Shown here in pieces: positions 29,843 through 44,142 of a stretch of 64,000 nt of DNA. The translations under genes were made by a program, and so were the position numbers. Numbering within the stretch: position 1 is the first letter of the stretch; each line of letters opens with the position of its first letter. The notes beneath the pieces were generated by a model. That model made no database searches, was not told the origin of the DNA, and saw nothing but the letters and a program-made list of their open reading frames with translations. Source of the stretch: Craterostigma plantagineum (taxonomy: Eukaryota; Streptophyta; Magnoliopsida; Lamiales; Linderniaceae); NCBI GenBank assembly GCA_027422505.1, contig JAPQWV010000481.1, forward strand, positions 413,001 through 477,000, written 5' to 3'.

Positions 29843-30960
29843 ACTACACCCTTAAAATAAAAAAAGGGGGGATTCCAACAAGGAGAAGGGATCGTCTTTT
29901 GAGATGGGAAAATATAAAGAAGCCACAAGGAGAAGGGCCAAGCTCGCATAACACCTGGGCCAAATGAATATCTATGGCCCGCGTGTTCATTTTACCGAAT
30001 TGCACGTCTTTTGAGGAATCGTACATGTATTGAACAAATTCATCGGTAATATTCACATGCAATGTAAAATTGCCTCCAACCTAGAGAAACACCACAAATA
30101 AAGATAAATAAGAAGGTAAAGAATCTCATGAAGTAACTCCTCTATTCTTTTATCAACAAAGAGATTTGTGCCGAGCTGAAGGTGTAATGGACTGAGCTGT
30201 AGATATTTAAAAGGTTTCTCAAGCATGGTAGACAACGCACCCGAAAAGGAATCACATGCAGGAAATGAACATGCCTCATATGTAACGAAATATTGTCAAG
30301 GACTAAATGATATTTAAAAAAATCTCCAAGCCATGTTCGATCGAACATTTCTGATTAGAAGTGATTTAGTTTCACTGGTATAAGGATTATAGGACAACCA
30401 TTCGAACTTGTTTACACTATCAGATCATTTACTTCATTGTCCGGGCCAACTAAAATTGCATATTGGAAAGGCGTTAACCATCGCCAACCTATTGATCGAT
30501 GAAACTCGTAGATTCCATATCATTCACAAGAAAAACTTACACCTGAGAAGCTCTTACGATAAAATAATCACAATCAATAATAAAAAGCGATCGTGACAAA
30601 AAGAACAAATATGTACAATGATCATACCTCAATAAAGGCGACGCTGCTCTGAACTCTACGTGTTCGAATCCGAATCTAACTTCTAACTACAATAGTTTGA
30701 CCCAGTCGACGTCATCGGGTCCACCTGTGATACCAGCAATCTTCAACTTGTTCATGAAATATGCAATTCGTTTCAATAGGCTCCGGTGATGAAACTGGTG
30801 CATATCATAATGTCGGTGACAGATGAGTAGAACAAAAGCTGCGGTCGAGGATTATTCGACCCTGCAGACACGGACCAGAAGATGTGCGTAGCGGTTGCTT
30901 GGATATAGAGCAGCTACCATTGGGCGCGTGTGTGTTTGTGCAATGCACAAATTAATTATT
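29843..30960. other. Unidentified flank left of the tandem array
   Basis: Three overlapping minus-strand frames of 60-72 codons (29844-30348) could be one decayed gene but match nothing I recognise. 30600-30960 shows no gene. The first array unit begins at 30961. Confidence 0.3.
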
Positions 30961-31185
30961 ATGGGACGGTTTGTTATTTTATTTAGAATGAGGACTTGTA
31001 AATCAACATCAAGCAACAGTAATTTTCTCCCAAACTATTGGCTAATCCATACACCATATATTTAAAAGCAAAACTGTCAAAGATTATATTAGACGTCAAA
31101 CTAAAAGAATTAATAATAATAAACAAACGCTTACGATCACTGGAAGATTCCAGCTTGAAGAAGGTGTCTTTCTTTCTCTTATACA

Positions 31186-31632
31186 AATGCAGATTGGGGT
31201 GGTTGACCCAATACTAGAAAATCTAAGTCCTGTTGTGTGTTTTTTGGCAACAACTTGCTCTCTTGGTCGTCTAAACGCCAACCAACACTATCTCGCTCCA
31301 GCGATGAGGCCGAATATGGTGGTGCTGCAAATGTAGTTTCTGAGTCATGTTGGTTACGCAATCTTCTCCTGGAATTACATTGTCCTACTTAGAAAGCTAT
31401 AATGGTCTATTGTGATAATGTTAGCGCGAAATATCTCGCTGGAAATCCAGTTCAACATCAGCTTACTAAACACATCGAGGTGGATATTCATTTTGTCCGT
31501 GAGAAAGTTGCTCGTGGACAAATACGCATCTTACATGCCCCCTCGCGTTACCAAATCGTTGATATTTTCACGAAAGGTCTTCCTTTGGTATTATTTCAGG
31601 ACTTCAGGAATATGTATATATTTAGAAAATAG
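31186..31632 (+). pseudogene. Ty1/copia RNase H C-terminal end (in unit 1; repeated in all units)
   Basis: The frame gives ADWGG-stop-PNTRKS, FFGNNLLSWSSKRQPTLS, SSDEAEYGGAANVVSESC and WLRNLLLELHCP, then after another stop VYCDNVSAKYLAGNPVQHQ, TKHIEVDIHFVREKV and YQIVDIFTKGLP. This is the standard end of copia pol with the RNase H D-E-D residues partly visible (DEAEY, CDN). Two stops in the early part, shared by the units, show that the element was dead before amplification. Unit 2 has a 3-base and unit 3 a 1-base deletion here. Confidence 0.88.
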
Positions 31633-31633
31633 T

Positions 31634-31800
31634 TGATATTTTGCCTAGTATGAAGTCTGTACTGTAGGCTAGTTATTTGTATTTATTTGTCAATATTTGT
31701 TTGCTGATCAGAGCCTAGAATCATGCTCGTAATTGTAGCTAGTCGCTTGTATATTAAGAACCTATTACTATCAATGAAAGCAAGGAATTGTATTCTTTCA
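31634..31800 (+). repeat. Short copia LTR (167 bp) after the RNase H end, in unit 1
   Basis: Starts TGATATTTTGCC just after the pol remnant and ends TTGTATTCTTTCA, with the usual R/U5 style CTATTACTATCAATGAAAG. TG...CA limits. The 5' partner LTR is absent from every unit, so the unit captured only the 3' half of the element. Confidence 0.75.
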
Positions 31801-32425
31801 GTAACAAACGGTAAGTGGTACCTGTGCGGATCCAGTCCTCCTTCAAATTTGTATGAGATTTTGGTATTGTATAAAATACGTTCTACTTACAGAGATTTTT
31901 CCATTGATAAAGTAGTTATCTGTAAGGTTAACTCAAACTTTGTGGGCTTTCAGATATATGTCTCTTATTTATCTATGTTAATGACCGTTCTGAATCTTGG
32001 CATTGAGTTGTTTGATGCGCAAGGAGAAGCGATAGAGGCAACGGAGAGTGTTTTAGAGACGTCTCCGATATACATGAATATGAAGTTATTGAACCCTCCC
32101 ACGGCACTCGCCATGTGCAACTCACTGCACGTGTAGCCCGCTGAGCAACCATGGCCACCGATCTGCAGCAAAAGAGACCATGTGGACTGGTGATGATATG
32201 CCTGGACGAGTATACCAAGGGAAGGCCGAGCCAAGCACAGCAGAGATGCTTTCCATTGGGGTTTCCACAGCATCGCTTCTCTTACCTATGAGATTGTGCT
32301 GTTTGTCAACTTTCAAACTCGTGAGATGGTTTACTAACATTAATTTATTACCGAACATACAATTAGGCCCGTGCATTGCACGTGCAGAAAACAAGCTTTT
32401 CTATATAGAGGTGTATGGGAGATGA
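31801..32425 (+). other. Unidentified segment of the unit with open frames on both strands
   Basis: A plus-strand frame of 137 codons starts inside the LTR (31723) and runs to 32136; an 81-codon frame follows (32180-32425); a 102-codon frame lies opposite (31965-32273). None matches a family I know with confidence. The 137-codon frame stays open in all 11 units (135 codons in unit 3, after a 6-base deletion), but with so little divergence this is weak evidence for coding. Ends with a GCCCGTGCATTGCACGTGC hairpin near 32367. Confidence 0.4.
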
Positions 32426-33160
32426 TTTGATATTAATTGGTGGCCTTTTGGATTAATTAGTAGGTGATTGTGATATTGTCCTTGGGAGTAAAAAAAAATG
32501 TTGAATGCAAATAATCATAATATCTTCGTTCCACAATGTTAATTAATTCGCAGCAATATGATAACGGATAATCATTGATAAATGATACTATCAAATCCCT
32601 TGATTATCTACCCATTTATTTCCATCGAATGATTGATTGTCGTTATGATTATTATATGTTTTCGAATTTATCTAACTTCCATATATTTCAGAAGTAAAGT
32701 TTACAATGAGAGGAAAATATTCTATCACGATATACCAATAAATCCCACGTATATTATAGAAATTTGACTTAGAAGAAGTTGAACTAAGATTATTAATTTA
32801 GTAATTTCTTTAGTACATTGATCTCAAAGCACTTAAATATAAAGAGACATAGTAACATATGCCAGGCTTTCTATTTCTTAATTCTAGAAAATTAAATAAC
32901 GGAGGTTAATAACCACGGAGATTTTTGCAGCACTAGAATTTGCGTAATAACCGCTTTGAAATGATAACGCACGATGAAATCATTCAAATTGTTTAAACTT
33001 AAGAGTCATCAGTACAATCGAAAAAAAAAATCACATCGAATGAGATACTTTATGCTTCAATAGAAAAAAATGGGCAATTTTCATTCAGGCCCATGTCAGC
33101 GCCTGAATAGAAAAATTAGTTTTAAGGACCCGATTTCTTTAGTAACACTTCATTGTTCAC

Positions 33161-35356
33161 ATGGGACGGTTTGTTATTTTATTTAGAATGAGGACTTGTA
33201 AATCAACATCAAGCAACAGTAATTTTCTCCCAAACTATTGGCTAATCCATACACCATATATTTAAAAGCAAAACTGTCAAAGATTATATTAGACGTCAAA
33301 CTAAAAGAATTAATAATAATAAACAAACGCTTACGATCACTGTAAGATTCCAGCTTGAAGAAGGTGTCTTTCTTTCTCTTTTACAAATGCAGATTGGGGT
33401 GGTTGACCCAATACTAGAAAATCTAAGTCCTGTTGTGTGTTTTTTGGCAACAACTTGCTCTCTTGGTCGTCTAAACGCCAACCAACACTATCTCGCTCCA
33501 GCGATGAGGCCGAATATGGTGGTGCTGCAAATGTGGTTTCTGAGTCATGTTGGTTACGCAATCTTCTCCTGGAATTACATTGTCCTACTTAGAAAGCTAT
33601 AATGGTCTATTGTGATAATGTTAGCGCGAAATATCTCGCTGGAAATCCAGTTCAACATCAGCTTACTAAACACATCGAGGTGGATTCATTTTGTCCGTGA
33701 GAAAGTTGCTCGTGGACAAATACGCATCTTACATGCCCCCTCGCGTTACCAAATCGTTGATATTTTCACGAAAGGTCTTCCTTTGGTATTATTTCAGGAC
33801 TTCAGGAATATGTATATATTTAGAAAATAGTTGATATTTTGCCTAGTATGAAGTCTGTACTGTAGGCTAGTTATTTGTATTTATTTGTCAATATTTGTTT
33901 GCTGATCAGAGCCTAGAATCATGCTCGTAATTGTAGCTAGTCGCTTGTATATTAAGAACCTATTACTATCAATGAAAGCAAGGAATTGTATTCTTTCAGT
34001 AACAAACGGTAAGTGGTACCTGTGCGGATCCAGTCCTCCTTCAAATTTGTATGAGATTTTGGTATTGTATAAAATACGTTCTACTTACAGAGATTTTTCC
34101 ATTGATAAAGTAGTTATCTGTAAGGTTAACTCAAACTTTGTGGGCTTTCAGATAAATGTCTCTTATGTGTCTATGTTAATGACCGCTCTGAATCTTGGCA
34201 TTGAGTCGTTTGATGCGCAAGGAGAAGCGATAGAGGCAACGGAGAGTGTTTTAGAGACGTCTCCGATATACATGAATATGAAGTTATTGAACCCTCCCAC
34301 GGCACTCGCCATGTGCAACTCACTGCACGTGTAGCCCGCTGAGCAACCATGGCCATCGATCTGCAGCAAAAGAGACCATGTGGACTGGTGATGATATGCC
34401 TGGACGAGTATACCAAGGGAAGGCCGAGCCAAGCACAGCAGAGATGCTTTCCATTGGGGTTTCCACAGCATCGCTTCTCTTACCTATGAGATTGTGCTGT
34501 TTGTCAACTTTCAAAATCGTGAGATGGTTTACTAACATTAATTTATTACCGAACATACAATTAGGCCCGTGCATTGCACGTGCAGAAAACAAGCTTTTCT
34601 ATATAGAGGTGTATGGGAGATGATTTGATATTAATTGGTGGCCTTTTGGATTAATTAGTAGGTGATTGTGATATTGTCCTTGGGAGTAAAAAAAATGTTG
34701 AATGCAAATAATCATAATATCTTCGTTCCACAATGTTAATTAATTCGTAGCAATATGATAACGGATAATCATTGATAAATGATACTATCAAATCCCTTGA
34801 TTATCTACCCATTTATTTCCATCGAATGATTGATTGTCGTTATGATTATTATATGTTTTCGAATTTATCTAACTTCCATATATTTCAGAAGTAAAGTTTA
34901 CAATGAGAGGAAAATATTCTATCACGATATACCAATGAATCCCACGTATATTATAGAAATTTGACTTAGAAGAAGTTGAACTAAGATTATTAATTTAGTA
35001 ATTTCTTTAGTACATTGATCTCAAAGCACTTAAATATAAAGAGATATAGTAACATATGCCAGGCTTTCTATTTCTTAATTCTAGAAAATTAAATAACGGA
35101 GGTTAATAACCACGGAGATTTTTGCAGCACTAGAATTTGCGTAATAACCGCTTTGAAATGATAACGCACGATGAAATCATTCAAATTGTTTAAACTTAAG
35201 AGTCATCAGTACAATCGAAAAAAAAAAATCACATCGAATGAGATACTTTATGCTTCAATAGAAAAAAATGGGCAATTTCGTTCAGGCCCATGTCAGCGCC
35301 TGAATAGAAAAATTAGTTTAAGGACCCGATTTCTTTAGTAACACTTCATTGTTCAC
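33161..35356 (+). repeat. Array unit 2
   Basis: 2196 bases. Private variants: 3-base loss in GTGGATTCATTT near 33682, CTTTTACAAATG near 33378, GGCCATCGATC near 34351. Shares CACTGTAAGATT with units 5-8. Confidence 0.95.
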
Positions 35357-37547
35357 ATGGGACGGTTTGTTATTTTATTTAGAATGAGGACTTGTAAATC
35401 AACATCAAGCAACAGTAATTTTCTCCCAAACTATTGGCTAATCCATACACCATATATTTAAAAGCAAAACTGTCAAAGATTATATTAGACGTCAAACTAA
35501 AAGAATTAATAATAATAAACAAACGCTTACGATCACTGGAAGATTCCAGCTTGAAGAAGGTGTCTTCTTTCTCTTATACAAATGCAGATTGGGGTGGTTG
35601 ACCCAATACTAGAAAATCTAAGTCCTGTTGTGTGTTTTTTGGCAACAACTTGCTCTCTTGGTCGTCTAAACGCCAACCAACACTATCTCGCTCCAGCGAT
35701 GAGGCCGAATATGGTGGTGCTGCAAATGTGGTTTCTGAGTCATGTTGGTTACGCAATCTTCTCCTGGAATTACATTGTCCTACTTAGAAAGCTATAATGG
35801 TCTATTGTGATATGTTAGCGCGAAATATCTCGCTGGAAATCCAGTTCAACATCAGCTTACTAAACACATCGAGGTGGATATTCATTTTGTCCGTGAGAAA
35901 GTTGCTCGTGGACAAATACGCATCTTACATGCCCCCTCGCGTTACCAAATCGTTGATATTTTCACGAAAGGTCTTCCTTTGGTATTATTTCAGGACTTCA
36001 GGAATATGTATATATTTAGAAAATAGTTGATATTTTGCCTAGTATGAAGTCTGTACTGTAGGCTAGTTATTTGTATTTATTTGTCAATATTTGTTTGCTG
36101 ATCAGAGCCTAGAATCATGCTCGTAATTGTAGCTAGTCGCTTGTATATTAAGAACCTATTACTATCAATGAAAGCAAGGAATTGTATTCTAACAAACGGT
36201 AAGTGGTACCTGTGCGGATCCAGTCCTCCTTCAAATTTGTATGAGATTTTGGTATTGTATAAAATACGTTCTACTTACAGAGATTTTTCCATTGATAAAG
36301 TAGTTATCTGTAAGGTTAACTCAAACTTTGTGGGCTTTCAGATAAATGTCTCTTATGTGTCTATGTTAATGACCGTTCTGAATCTTGGCATTGAGTCGTT
36401 TGATGCGCAAGGAGAAGCGATAGAGGCAACGGAGAGTGTTTTAGAGACGTCTCCGATATACATGAATATGAAGTTATTGAACCCTCCCACGGCACTCGCC
36501 ATGTGCAACTCACTGCACGTGTAGCCCGCTGAGCAACCATGGCCACCGATCTGCAGCAAAAGAGACCATGTGGACTGGTGATGATATGCCTGGACGAGTA
36601 TACCAAGGGAAGGCCGAGCCAAGCACAGCAGAGATGCTTTCCATTGGGGTTTCCACAGCATCGCTTCTCTTACCTATGAGATTGTGCTGTTTGTCAACTT
36701 TCAAAATCGTGAGATGGTTTACTAACATTAATTTATTACCGAACATACAATTAGGCCCGTGCATTGCACGTGCAGAAAACAAGCTTTTCTATATAGAGGT
36801 GTATGGGAGATGATTTGATATTAATTGGTGGCCTTTTGGATTAATTAGTAGGTGATTGTGATATTGTCCTTGGGAGTAAAAAAAATGTTGAATGCAAATA
36901 ATCATAATATCTTCGTTCCACAATGTTAATTAGTTCGTAGCAATATGATAACGGATAATCATTGATAAATGATACTATCAAATCCCTTGATTATCTACCC
37001 ATTTATTTCCATCGAATGATTGATTGTCGTTATGATTATTATATGTTTTCGAATTTATCTAACTTCCATATATTTCAGAAGTAAAGTTTACAATGAGGGG
37101 AAAATATTCTATCACGATATACCAATGAATCCCACGTATATTATAGAAATTTGACTTAGAAGAAGTTGAACTAAGATTATTAATTTAGTAATTTCTTTAG
37201 TACATTGATCTCAAAGCACTTAAATATAAAGAGATATAGTAACATATGCCAGGCTTTCTATTTCTTAATTCTGGAAAATTAAATAACGGAGGTTAATAAC
37301 CACGGAGATTTTTGCAGCACTAGAATTTGCGTAATAACCGCTTTGAAATGATAACGCACGATGAAATCATTCAAATTGTTTAAACTTAAGAGTCATCAGT
37401 ACAATCGAAAAAAAAAAATCACATCGAATGAGATACTTTATGCTTCAATAGAAAAAAATGGGCAATTTTCGTTCAGGCCCATGTCAGCGCCTGAATAGAA
37501 AAATTAGTTCAAGGACCCGATTTCTTTAGTAACACTTCATTGTTCAC
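35357..37547 (+). repeat. Array unit 3
   Basis: 2191 bases. Private small deletions near 35565, 35810 and 36188. Shares TTAGTTCGTAG, TTCTGGAAAATT and AGTTCAAGG in its right third with units 9 and 10. Confidence 0.95.
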
Positions 37548-39746
37548 ATGGGACGGTTTGTTATTTTATTTAGAATGAGGACTTGTAAATCAACATCAAG
37601 CAACAGTAATTTTCTCCCAAACTATTGGCTAATCCATACACCATATATTTAAAAGCAAAACTGTCAAAGATTATATTAGACGTCAAACTAAAAGAATTAA
37701 TAATAATAAACAAACGCTTACGATCACTGGAAGATTCCAGCTTGAAGAAGGTGTCTTTCTTTCTCTTATACAAATGCAGATTGGGGTGGTTGACCCAATA
37801 CTAGAAAATCTAAGTCCTGTTGTGTGTTTTTTGGCAACAACTTGCTCTCTTGGTCGTCTAAACGCCAACCAACACTATCTCGCTCCAGCGATGAGGCCGA
37901 ATATGGTGGTGCTGCAAATGTGGTTTCTGAGTCATGTTGGTTACGCAATCTTCTCCTGGAATTACATTGTCCTACTTAGAAAGCTATAATGGTCTATTGT
38001 GATAATGTTAGCGCGAAATATCTCGCTGGAAATCCAGTTCAACATCAGCTTACTAAACACATCGAGGTGGATATTCATTTTGTCCGTGAGAAAGTTGCTC
38101 GTGGACAAATACGCATCTTACATGCCCCCTCGCGTTACCAAATCGTTGATATTTTCACGAAAGGTCTTCCTTTGGTATTATTTCAGGACTTCAGGAATAT
38201 GTATATATTTAGAAAATAGTTGATATTTTGCCTAGTATGAAGTCTGTACTGTAGGCTAGTTATTTGTATTTATTTGTCAATATTTGTTTGCTGATCAGAG
38301 CCTAGAATCATGCTCGTAATTGTAGCTAGTCGCTTGTATATTAAGAACCTATTACTATCAATGAAAGCAAGGAATTGTATTCTTTCAGTAACAAACGGTA
38401 AGTGGTACCTGTGCGGATCCAGTCCTCCTTCAAATTTGTATGAGATTTTGGTATTGTATAAAATACGTTCTACTTACAGAGATTTTTCCATTGATAAAGT
38501 AGTTATCTGTAAGGTTAACTCAAACTTTGTGGGCTTTCAGATAAATGTCTCTTATGTGTCTATGTTAATGACCGTTCTGAATCTTGGCATTGAGTCGTTT
38601 GATGCGCAAGGAGAAGCGATAGAGGCAACGGAGAGTGTTTTAGAGACGTCTCCGATATACATGAATATGAAGTTATTGAACCCTCCCACGGCACTCGCCA
38701 TGTGCAACTCACTGCACGTGTAGCCCGCTGAGCAACCATGGCCACCGATCTGCAGCAAAAGAGACCATGTGGACTGGTGATGATATGCCTGGACGAGTAT
38801 ACCAAGGGAAGGCCGAGCCAAGCACAGCAGAGATGCTTTCCATTGGGGTTTCCACAGCATCGCTTCTCTTACCTATGAGATTGTGCTGTTTGTCAACTTT
38901 CAAAATCGTGAGATGGTTTACTAACATTAATTTATTACCGAACATACAATTAGGCCCGTGCATTGCACGTGCAGAAAACAAGCTTTTCTATATAGAGGTG
39001 TATGGGAGATGATTTGATATTAATTGGTGGCCTTTTGGATTAATTAGTAGGTGATTGTGATATTGTCCTTGGGAGTAAAAAAAATGTTGAATGCAAATAA
39101 TCATAATATCTTCGTTCCACAATGTTAATTAATTCGTAGCAATATGATAACGGATAATCATTGATAAATGATACTATCAAATCCCTTGATTATCTACCCA
39201 TTTATTTCCATCGAATGATTGATTGTCGTTATGATTATTATATGTTTTCGAATTTATCTAACTTCCATATATTTCAGAAGTAAAGTTTACAATGAGAGGA
39301 AAATATTCTATCACGATATACCAATGAATCCCACGTATATTATAGAAATTTGACTTAGAAGAAGTTGAACTAAGATTATTAATTTAGTAATTTCTTTAGT
39401 ACATTGATCTCAAAGCACTTAAATATAAAGAGATATAGTAACATATGCCAGGCTTTCTATTTCTTAATTCTAGAAAATTAAATAACGGAGGTTAATAACC
39501 ACGGAGATTTTTGCAGCACTAGAATTTGCGTAATAACCGCTTTGAAATGATAACGCACGATGAAATCATTCAAATTGTTTAAACTTAAGAGTCATCAGTA
39601 CAATCGAAAAAAAAAAATCACATCGAATGAGATACTTTATGCTTCAATAGAAAAAAATGGGCAATTTTCGTTCAGGCCCATGTCAGCGCCTGAATAGAAA
39701 AATTAGTTTAAGGACCCGATTTCTTTAGTAACACTTCATTGTTCAC
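37548..39746 (+). repeat. Array unit 4
   Basis: 2199 bases, close to consensus, with CTCCCAAAC and CACTGGAAGATT in its left part. Confidence 0.95.
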
Positions 39747-41944
39747 AGGGACGGTTTGTTATTTTATTTAGAATGAGGACTTGTAAATCAACATCAAGCA
39801 ACAGTAATTTTCACCCAAACTATTGGCTAATCCATACACCATATATTTAAAAGCAAAACTGTCAAAGATTATATTAGACGTCAAACTAAAAGAATTAATA
39901 ATAATAAACAAACGCTTACGATCACTGTAAGATTCCAGCTTGAAGAAGGTGTCTTTCTTTCTCTTATACAAATGCAGATTGGGGTGGTTGACCCAATACT
40001 AGAAAATCTAAGTCCTGTTGTGTGTTTTTTGGCAACAACTTGCTCTCTTGGTCGTCTAAACGCCAACCAACACTATCTCGCTCCAGCGATGAGGCCGAAT
40101 ATGGTGGTGCTGCAAATGTGGTTTCTGAGTCATGTTGGTTACGCAATCTTCTCCTGGAATTACATTGTCCTACTTAGAAAGCTATAATGGTCTATTGTGA
40201 TAATGTTAGCGCGAAATATCTCGCTGGAAATCCAGTTCAACATCAGCTTACTAAACACATCGAGGTGGATATTCATTTTGTCCGTGAGAAAGTTGCTCGT
40301 GGACAAATACGCATCTTACATGCCCCCTCGCGTTACCAAATCGTTGATATTTTCACGAAAGGTCTTCCTTTGGTATTATTTCAGGACTTCAGGAATATGT
40401 ATATATTTAGAAAATAGTTGATATTTTGCCTAGTATGAAGTCTGTACTGTAGGCTAGTTATTTGTATTTATTTGTCAATATTTGTTTGCTGATCAGAGCC
40501 TAGAATCATGCTCGTAATTGTAGCTAGTCGCTTGTATATTAAGAACCTATTACTATCAATGAAAGCAAGGAATTGTATTCTTTCAGTAACAAACGGTAAG
40601 TGGTACCTGTGCGGATCCAGTCCTCCTTCAAATTTGTATGAGATTTTGGTATTGTATAAAATACGTTCTACTTACAGAGATTTTTCCATTGATAAAGTAG
40701 TTATCTGTAAGGTTAACTCAAACTTTGTGGGCTTTCAGATAAATGTCTCTTATGTGTCTATGTTAATGACCGTTCTGAATCTTGGCATTGAGTCGTTTGA
40801 TGTGCAAGGAGAAGCGATAGAGGCAACGGAGAGTGTTTTAGAGACGTCTCCGATATACATGAATATGAAGTTATTGAACCCTCCCACGGCACTCGCCATG
40901 TGCAACTCACTGCACGTGTAGCCCGCTGAGCAACCATGGCCACCGATCTGCAGCAAAAGAGACCATGTGGACTGGTAATGATATGCCTGGACGAGTATAC
41001 CAAGGGAAGGCCGAGCCAAGCACAGCAGAGATGCTTTCCATTGGGGTTTCCACAGCATCGCTTCTCTTACCTATGAGATTGTGCTGTTTGTCAACTTTCA
41101 AAATCGTGAGATGGTTTACTAGCATTAATTTATTACCGAACATACAATTAGGCCCGTGCATTGCACGTGCAGAAAACAAGCTTTTCTATATAGAGGTGTA
41201 TGGGAGATGATTTGATATTAATTGGTGGCCTTTTGGATTAATTAGTAGGTGATTGTGATATTGTCCTTGGGAGTAAAAAAAATGTTGAATGCAAATAATC
41301 ATAATATCTTCGTTCCACAATGTTAATTAATTCGTAGCAATATGATAACGGATAATCATTGATAAATGATACTATCAAATCCCTTGATTATCTACCCATT
41401 TATTTCCATCGAATGATTGATTATCGTTATGATTATTATATGTTTTCGAATTTATCTAACTTCCATATATTTCAGAAGTAAAGTTTACAATGAGAGGAAA
41501 ATATTCTATCACGATATACCAATGAATCCCACGTATATTATAGAAATTTGACTTAGAAGAAGTTGAACTAAGATTATTAATTTAGTAATTTCTTTAGTAC
41601 ATTGATCTCAAAGCACTTAAATATAAAGAGATATAGTAACATATGCCAGGCTTTCTATTTCTTAATTCTAGAAAATTAAATAACGGAGGTTAATAACCAC
41701 GGAGATTTTTGCAGCACTAGAATTTGCGTAATAACCGCTTTGAAATGATAACGCACGATGAAATCATTCAAATTGTTTAAACTTAAGAGTCATCAGTACA
41801 ATCGAAAAAAAAAAATCACATCGAATGAGATACTTTATGCTTCAATAGAAAAAAATGGGCAATTTTCGTTCAGGCCCATGTCAGCGCCTGAATAGAAAAA
41901 TTAGTTTAAGGACCCGATTTCTTTAGTAACACTTCATTGTTCAC
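39747..41944 (+). repeat. Array unit 5
   Basis: 2198 bases. First of four units with a one-base shorter junction (CACAGGGACGG), TTTTCACCCAAAC and CACTGTAAGATT. Carries GGTAATGATATGCC (shared with unit 11) and GATTATCG near 41421 (shared with 6 and 7). Confidence 0.95.
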
Positions 41945-44142
41945 AGGGACGGTTTGTTATTTTATTTAGAATGAGGACTTGTAAATCAACATCAAGCAAC
42001 AGTAATTTTCACCCAAACTATTGGCTAATCCATACACCATATATTTAAAAGCAAAACTGTCAAAGATTATATTAGACGTCAAACTAAAAGAATTAATAAT
42101 AATAAACAAACGCTTACGATCACTGTAAGATTCCAGCTTGAAGAAGGTGTCTTTCTTTCTCTTATACAAATGCAGATTGGGGTGGTTGACCCAATACTAG
42201 AAAATCTAAGTCCTGTTGTGTGTTTTTTGGCAACAACTTGCTCTCTTGGTCGTCTAAACGCCAACCAACACTATCTCGCTCCAGCGATGAGGCCGAATAT
42301 GGTGGTGCTGCAAATGTGGTTTCTGAGTCATGTTGGTTACGCAATCTTCTCCTGGAATTACATTGTCCTACTTAGAAAGCTATAATGGTCTATTGTGATA
42401 ATGTTAGCGCGAAATATCTCGCTGGAAATCCAGTTCAACATCAGCTTACTAAACACATCGAGGTGGATATTCATTTTGTCCGTGAGAAAGTTGCTCGTGG
42501 ACAAATACGCATCTTACATGCCCCCTCGCGTTACCAAATCGTTGATATTTTCACGAAAGGTCTTCCTTTGGTATTATTTCAGGACTTCAGGAATATGTAT
42601 ATATTTAGAAAATAGTTGATATTTTGCCTAGTATGAAGTCTGTACTGTAGGCTAGTTATTTGTATTTATTTGTCAATATTTGTTTGCTGATCAGAGCCTA
42701 GAATCATGCTCGTAATTGTAGCTAGTCGCTTGTATATTAAGAACCTATTACTATCAATGAAAGCAAGGAATTGTATTCTTTCAGTAACAAACGGTAAGTG
42801 GTACCTGTGCGGATCCAGTCCTCCTTCAAATTTGTATGAGATTTTGGTATTGTATAAAATACGTTCTACTTACAGAGATTTTTCCATTGATAAAGTAGTT
42901 ATCTGTAAGGTTAACTCAAACTTTGTGGGCTTTCAGATAAATGTCTCTTATGTGTCTATGTTAATGACCGTTCTGAATCTTGGCATTGAGTCGTTTGATG
43001 CGCAAGGAGAAGCGATAGAGGCAACGGAGAGTGTTTTAGAGACGTCTCCGATATACATGAATATGAAGTTATTGAACCCTCCCACGGCACTCGCCATGTG
43101 CAACTCACTGCACGTGTAGCCCGCTGAGCAACCATGGCCACCGATCTGCAGCAAAAGAGACCATGTGGACTGGTGATGATATGCCTGGACGAGTATACCA
43201 AGGGAAGGCCGAGCCAAGCACAGCAGAGATGCTTTCCATTGGGGTTTCCACAGCATCGCTTCTCTTACCTATGAGATTGTGCTGTTTGTCAACTTTCAAA
43301 ATCGTGAGATGGTTTACTAACATTAATTTATTACCGAACATACAATTAGGCCCGTGCATTGCACGTGCAGAAAACAAGCTTTTCTATATAGAGGTGTATG
43401 GGAGATGATTTGATATTAATTGGTGGCCTTTTGGATTAATTAGTAGGTGATTGTGATATTGTCCTTGGGAGTAAAAAAAATGTTGAATGCAAATAATCAT
43501 AATATCTTCGTTCCACAATGTTAATTAATTCGTAGCAATATGATAACGGATAATCATTGATAAATGATACTATCAAATCCCTTGATTATCTACCCATTTA
43601 TTTCCATCGAATGATTGATTATCGTTATGATTATTATATGTTTTCGAATTTATCTAACTTCCATATATTTCAGAAGTAAAGTTTACAATGAGAGGAAAAT
43701 ATTCTATCACGATATACCAATGAATCCCACGTATATTATAGAAATTTGACTTAGAAGAAGTTGAACTAAGATTATTAATTTAGTAATTTCTTTAGTACAT
43801 TGATCTCAAAGCACTTAAATATAAAGAGATATAGTAACATATGCCAGGCTTTCTATTTCTTAATTCTAGAAAATTAAATAACGGAGGTTAATAACCACGG
43901 AGATTTTTGCAGCACTAGAATTTGCGTAATAACCGCTTTGAAATGATAACGCACGATGAAATCATTCAAATTGTTTAAACTTAAGAGTCATCAGTACAAT
44001 CGAAAAAAAAAAATCACATCGAATGAGATACTTTATGCTTCAATAGAAAAAAATGGGCAATTTTCGTTCAGGCCCATGTCAGCGCCTGAATAGAAAAATT
44101 AGTTTAAGGACCCGATTTCTTTAGTAACACTTCATTGTTCAC
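41945..44142 (+). repeat. Array unit 6
   Basis: 2198 bases, same subfamily as unit 5. Confidence 0.95.

Larger units (their letters stand above)
30961..33160 (+). repeat. Array unit 1
   Basis: 2200 bases. Most divergent unit: private variants include AATGTAGTTTC near 31330, GATATATGTCTCTTATTTAT near 31951 and TTCGCAGC near 32550. Shares AATAAATCCC and the AGTTTTAAGG end with unit 11. Confidence 0.95.

Noticed and set aside
31723..32136. 137-codon frame as a replication protein A-like gene
   Set aside because: One short phrase (DAQGEAIEAT) recalls an RPA OB-fold, but the rest does not fit and antisense frames are equally open.
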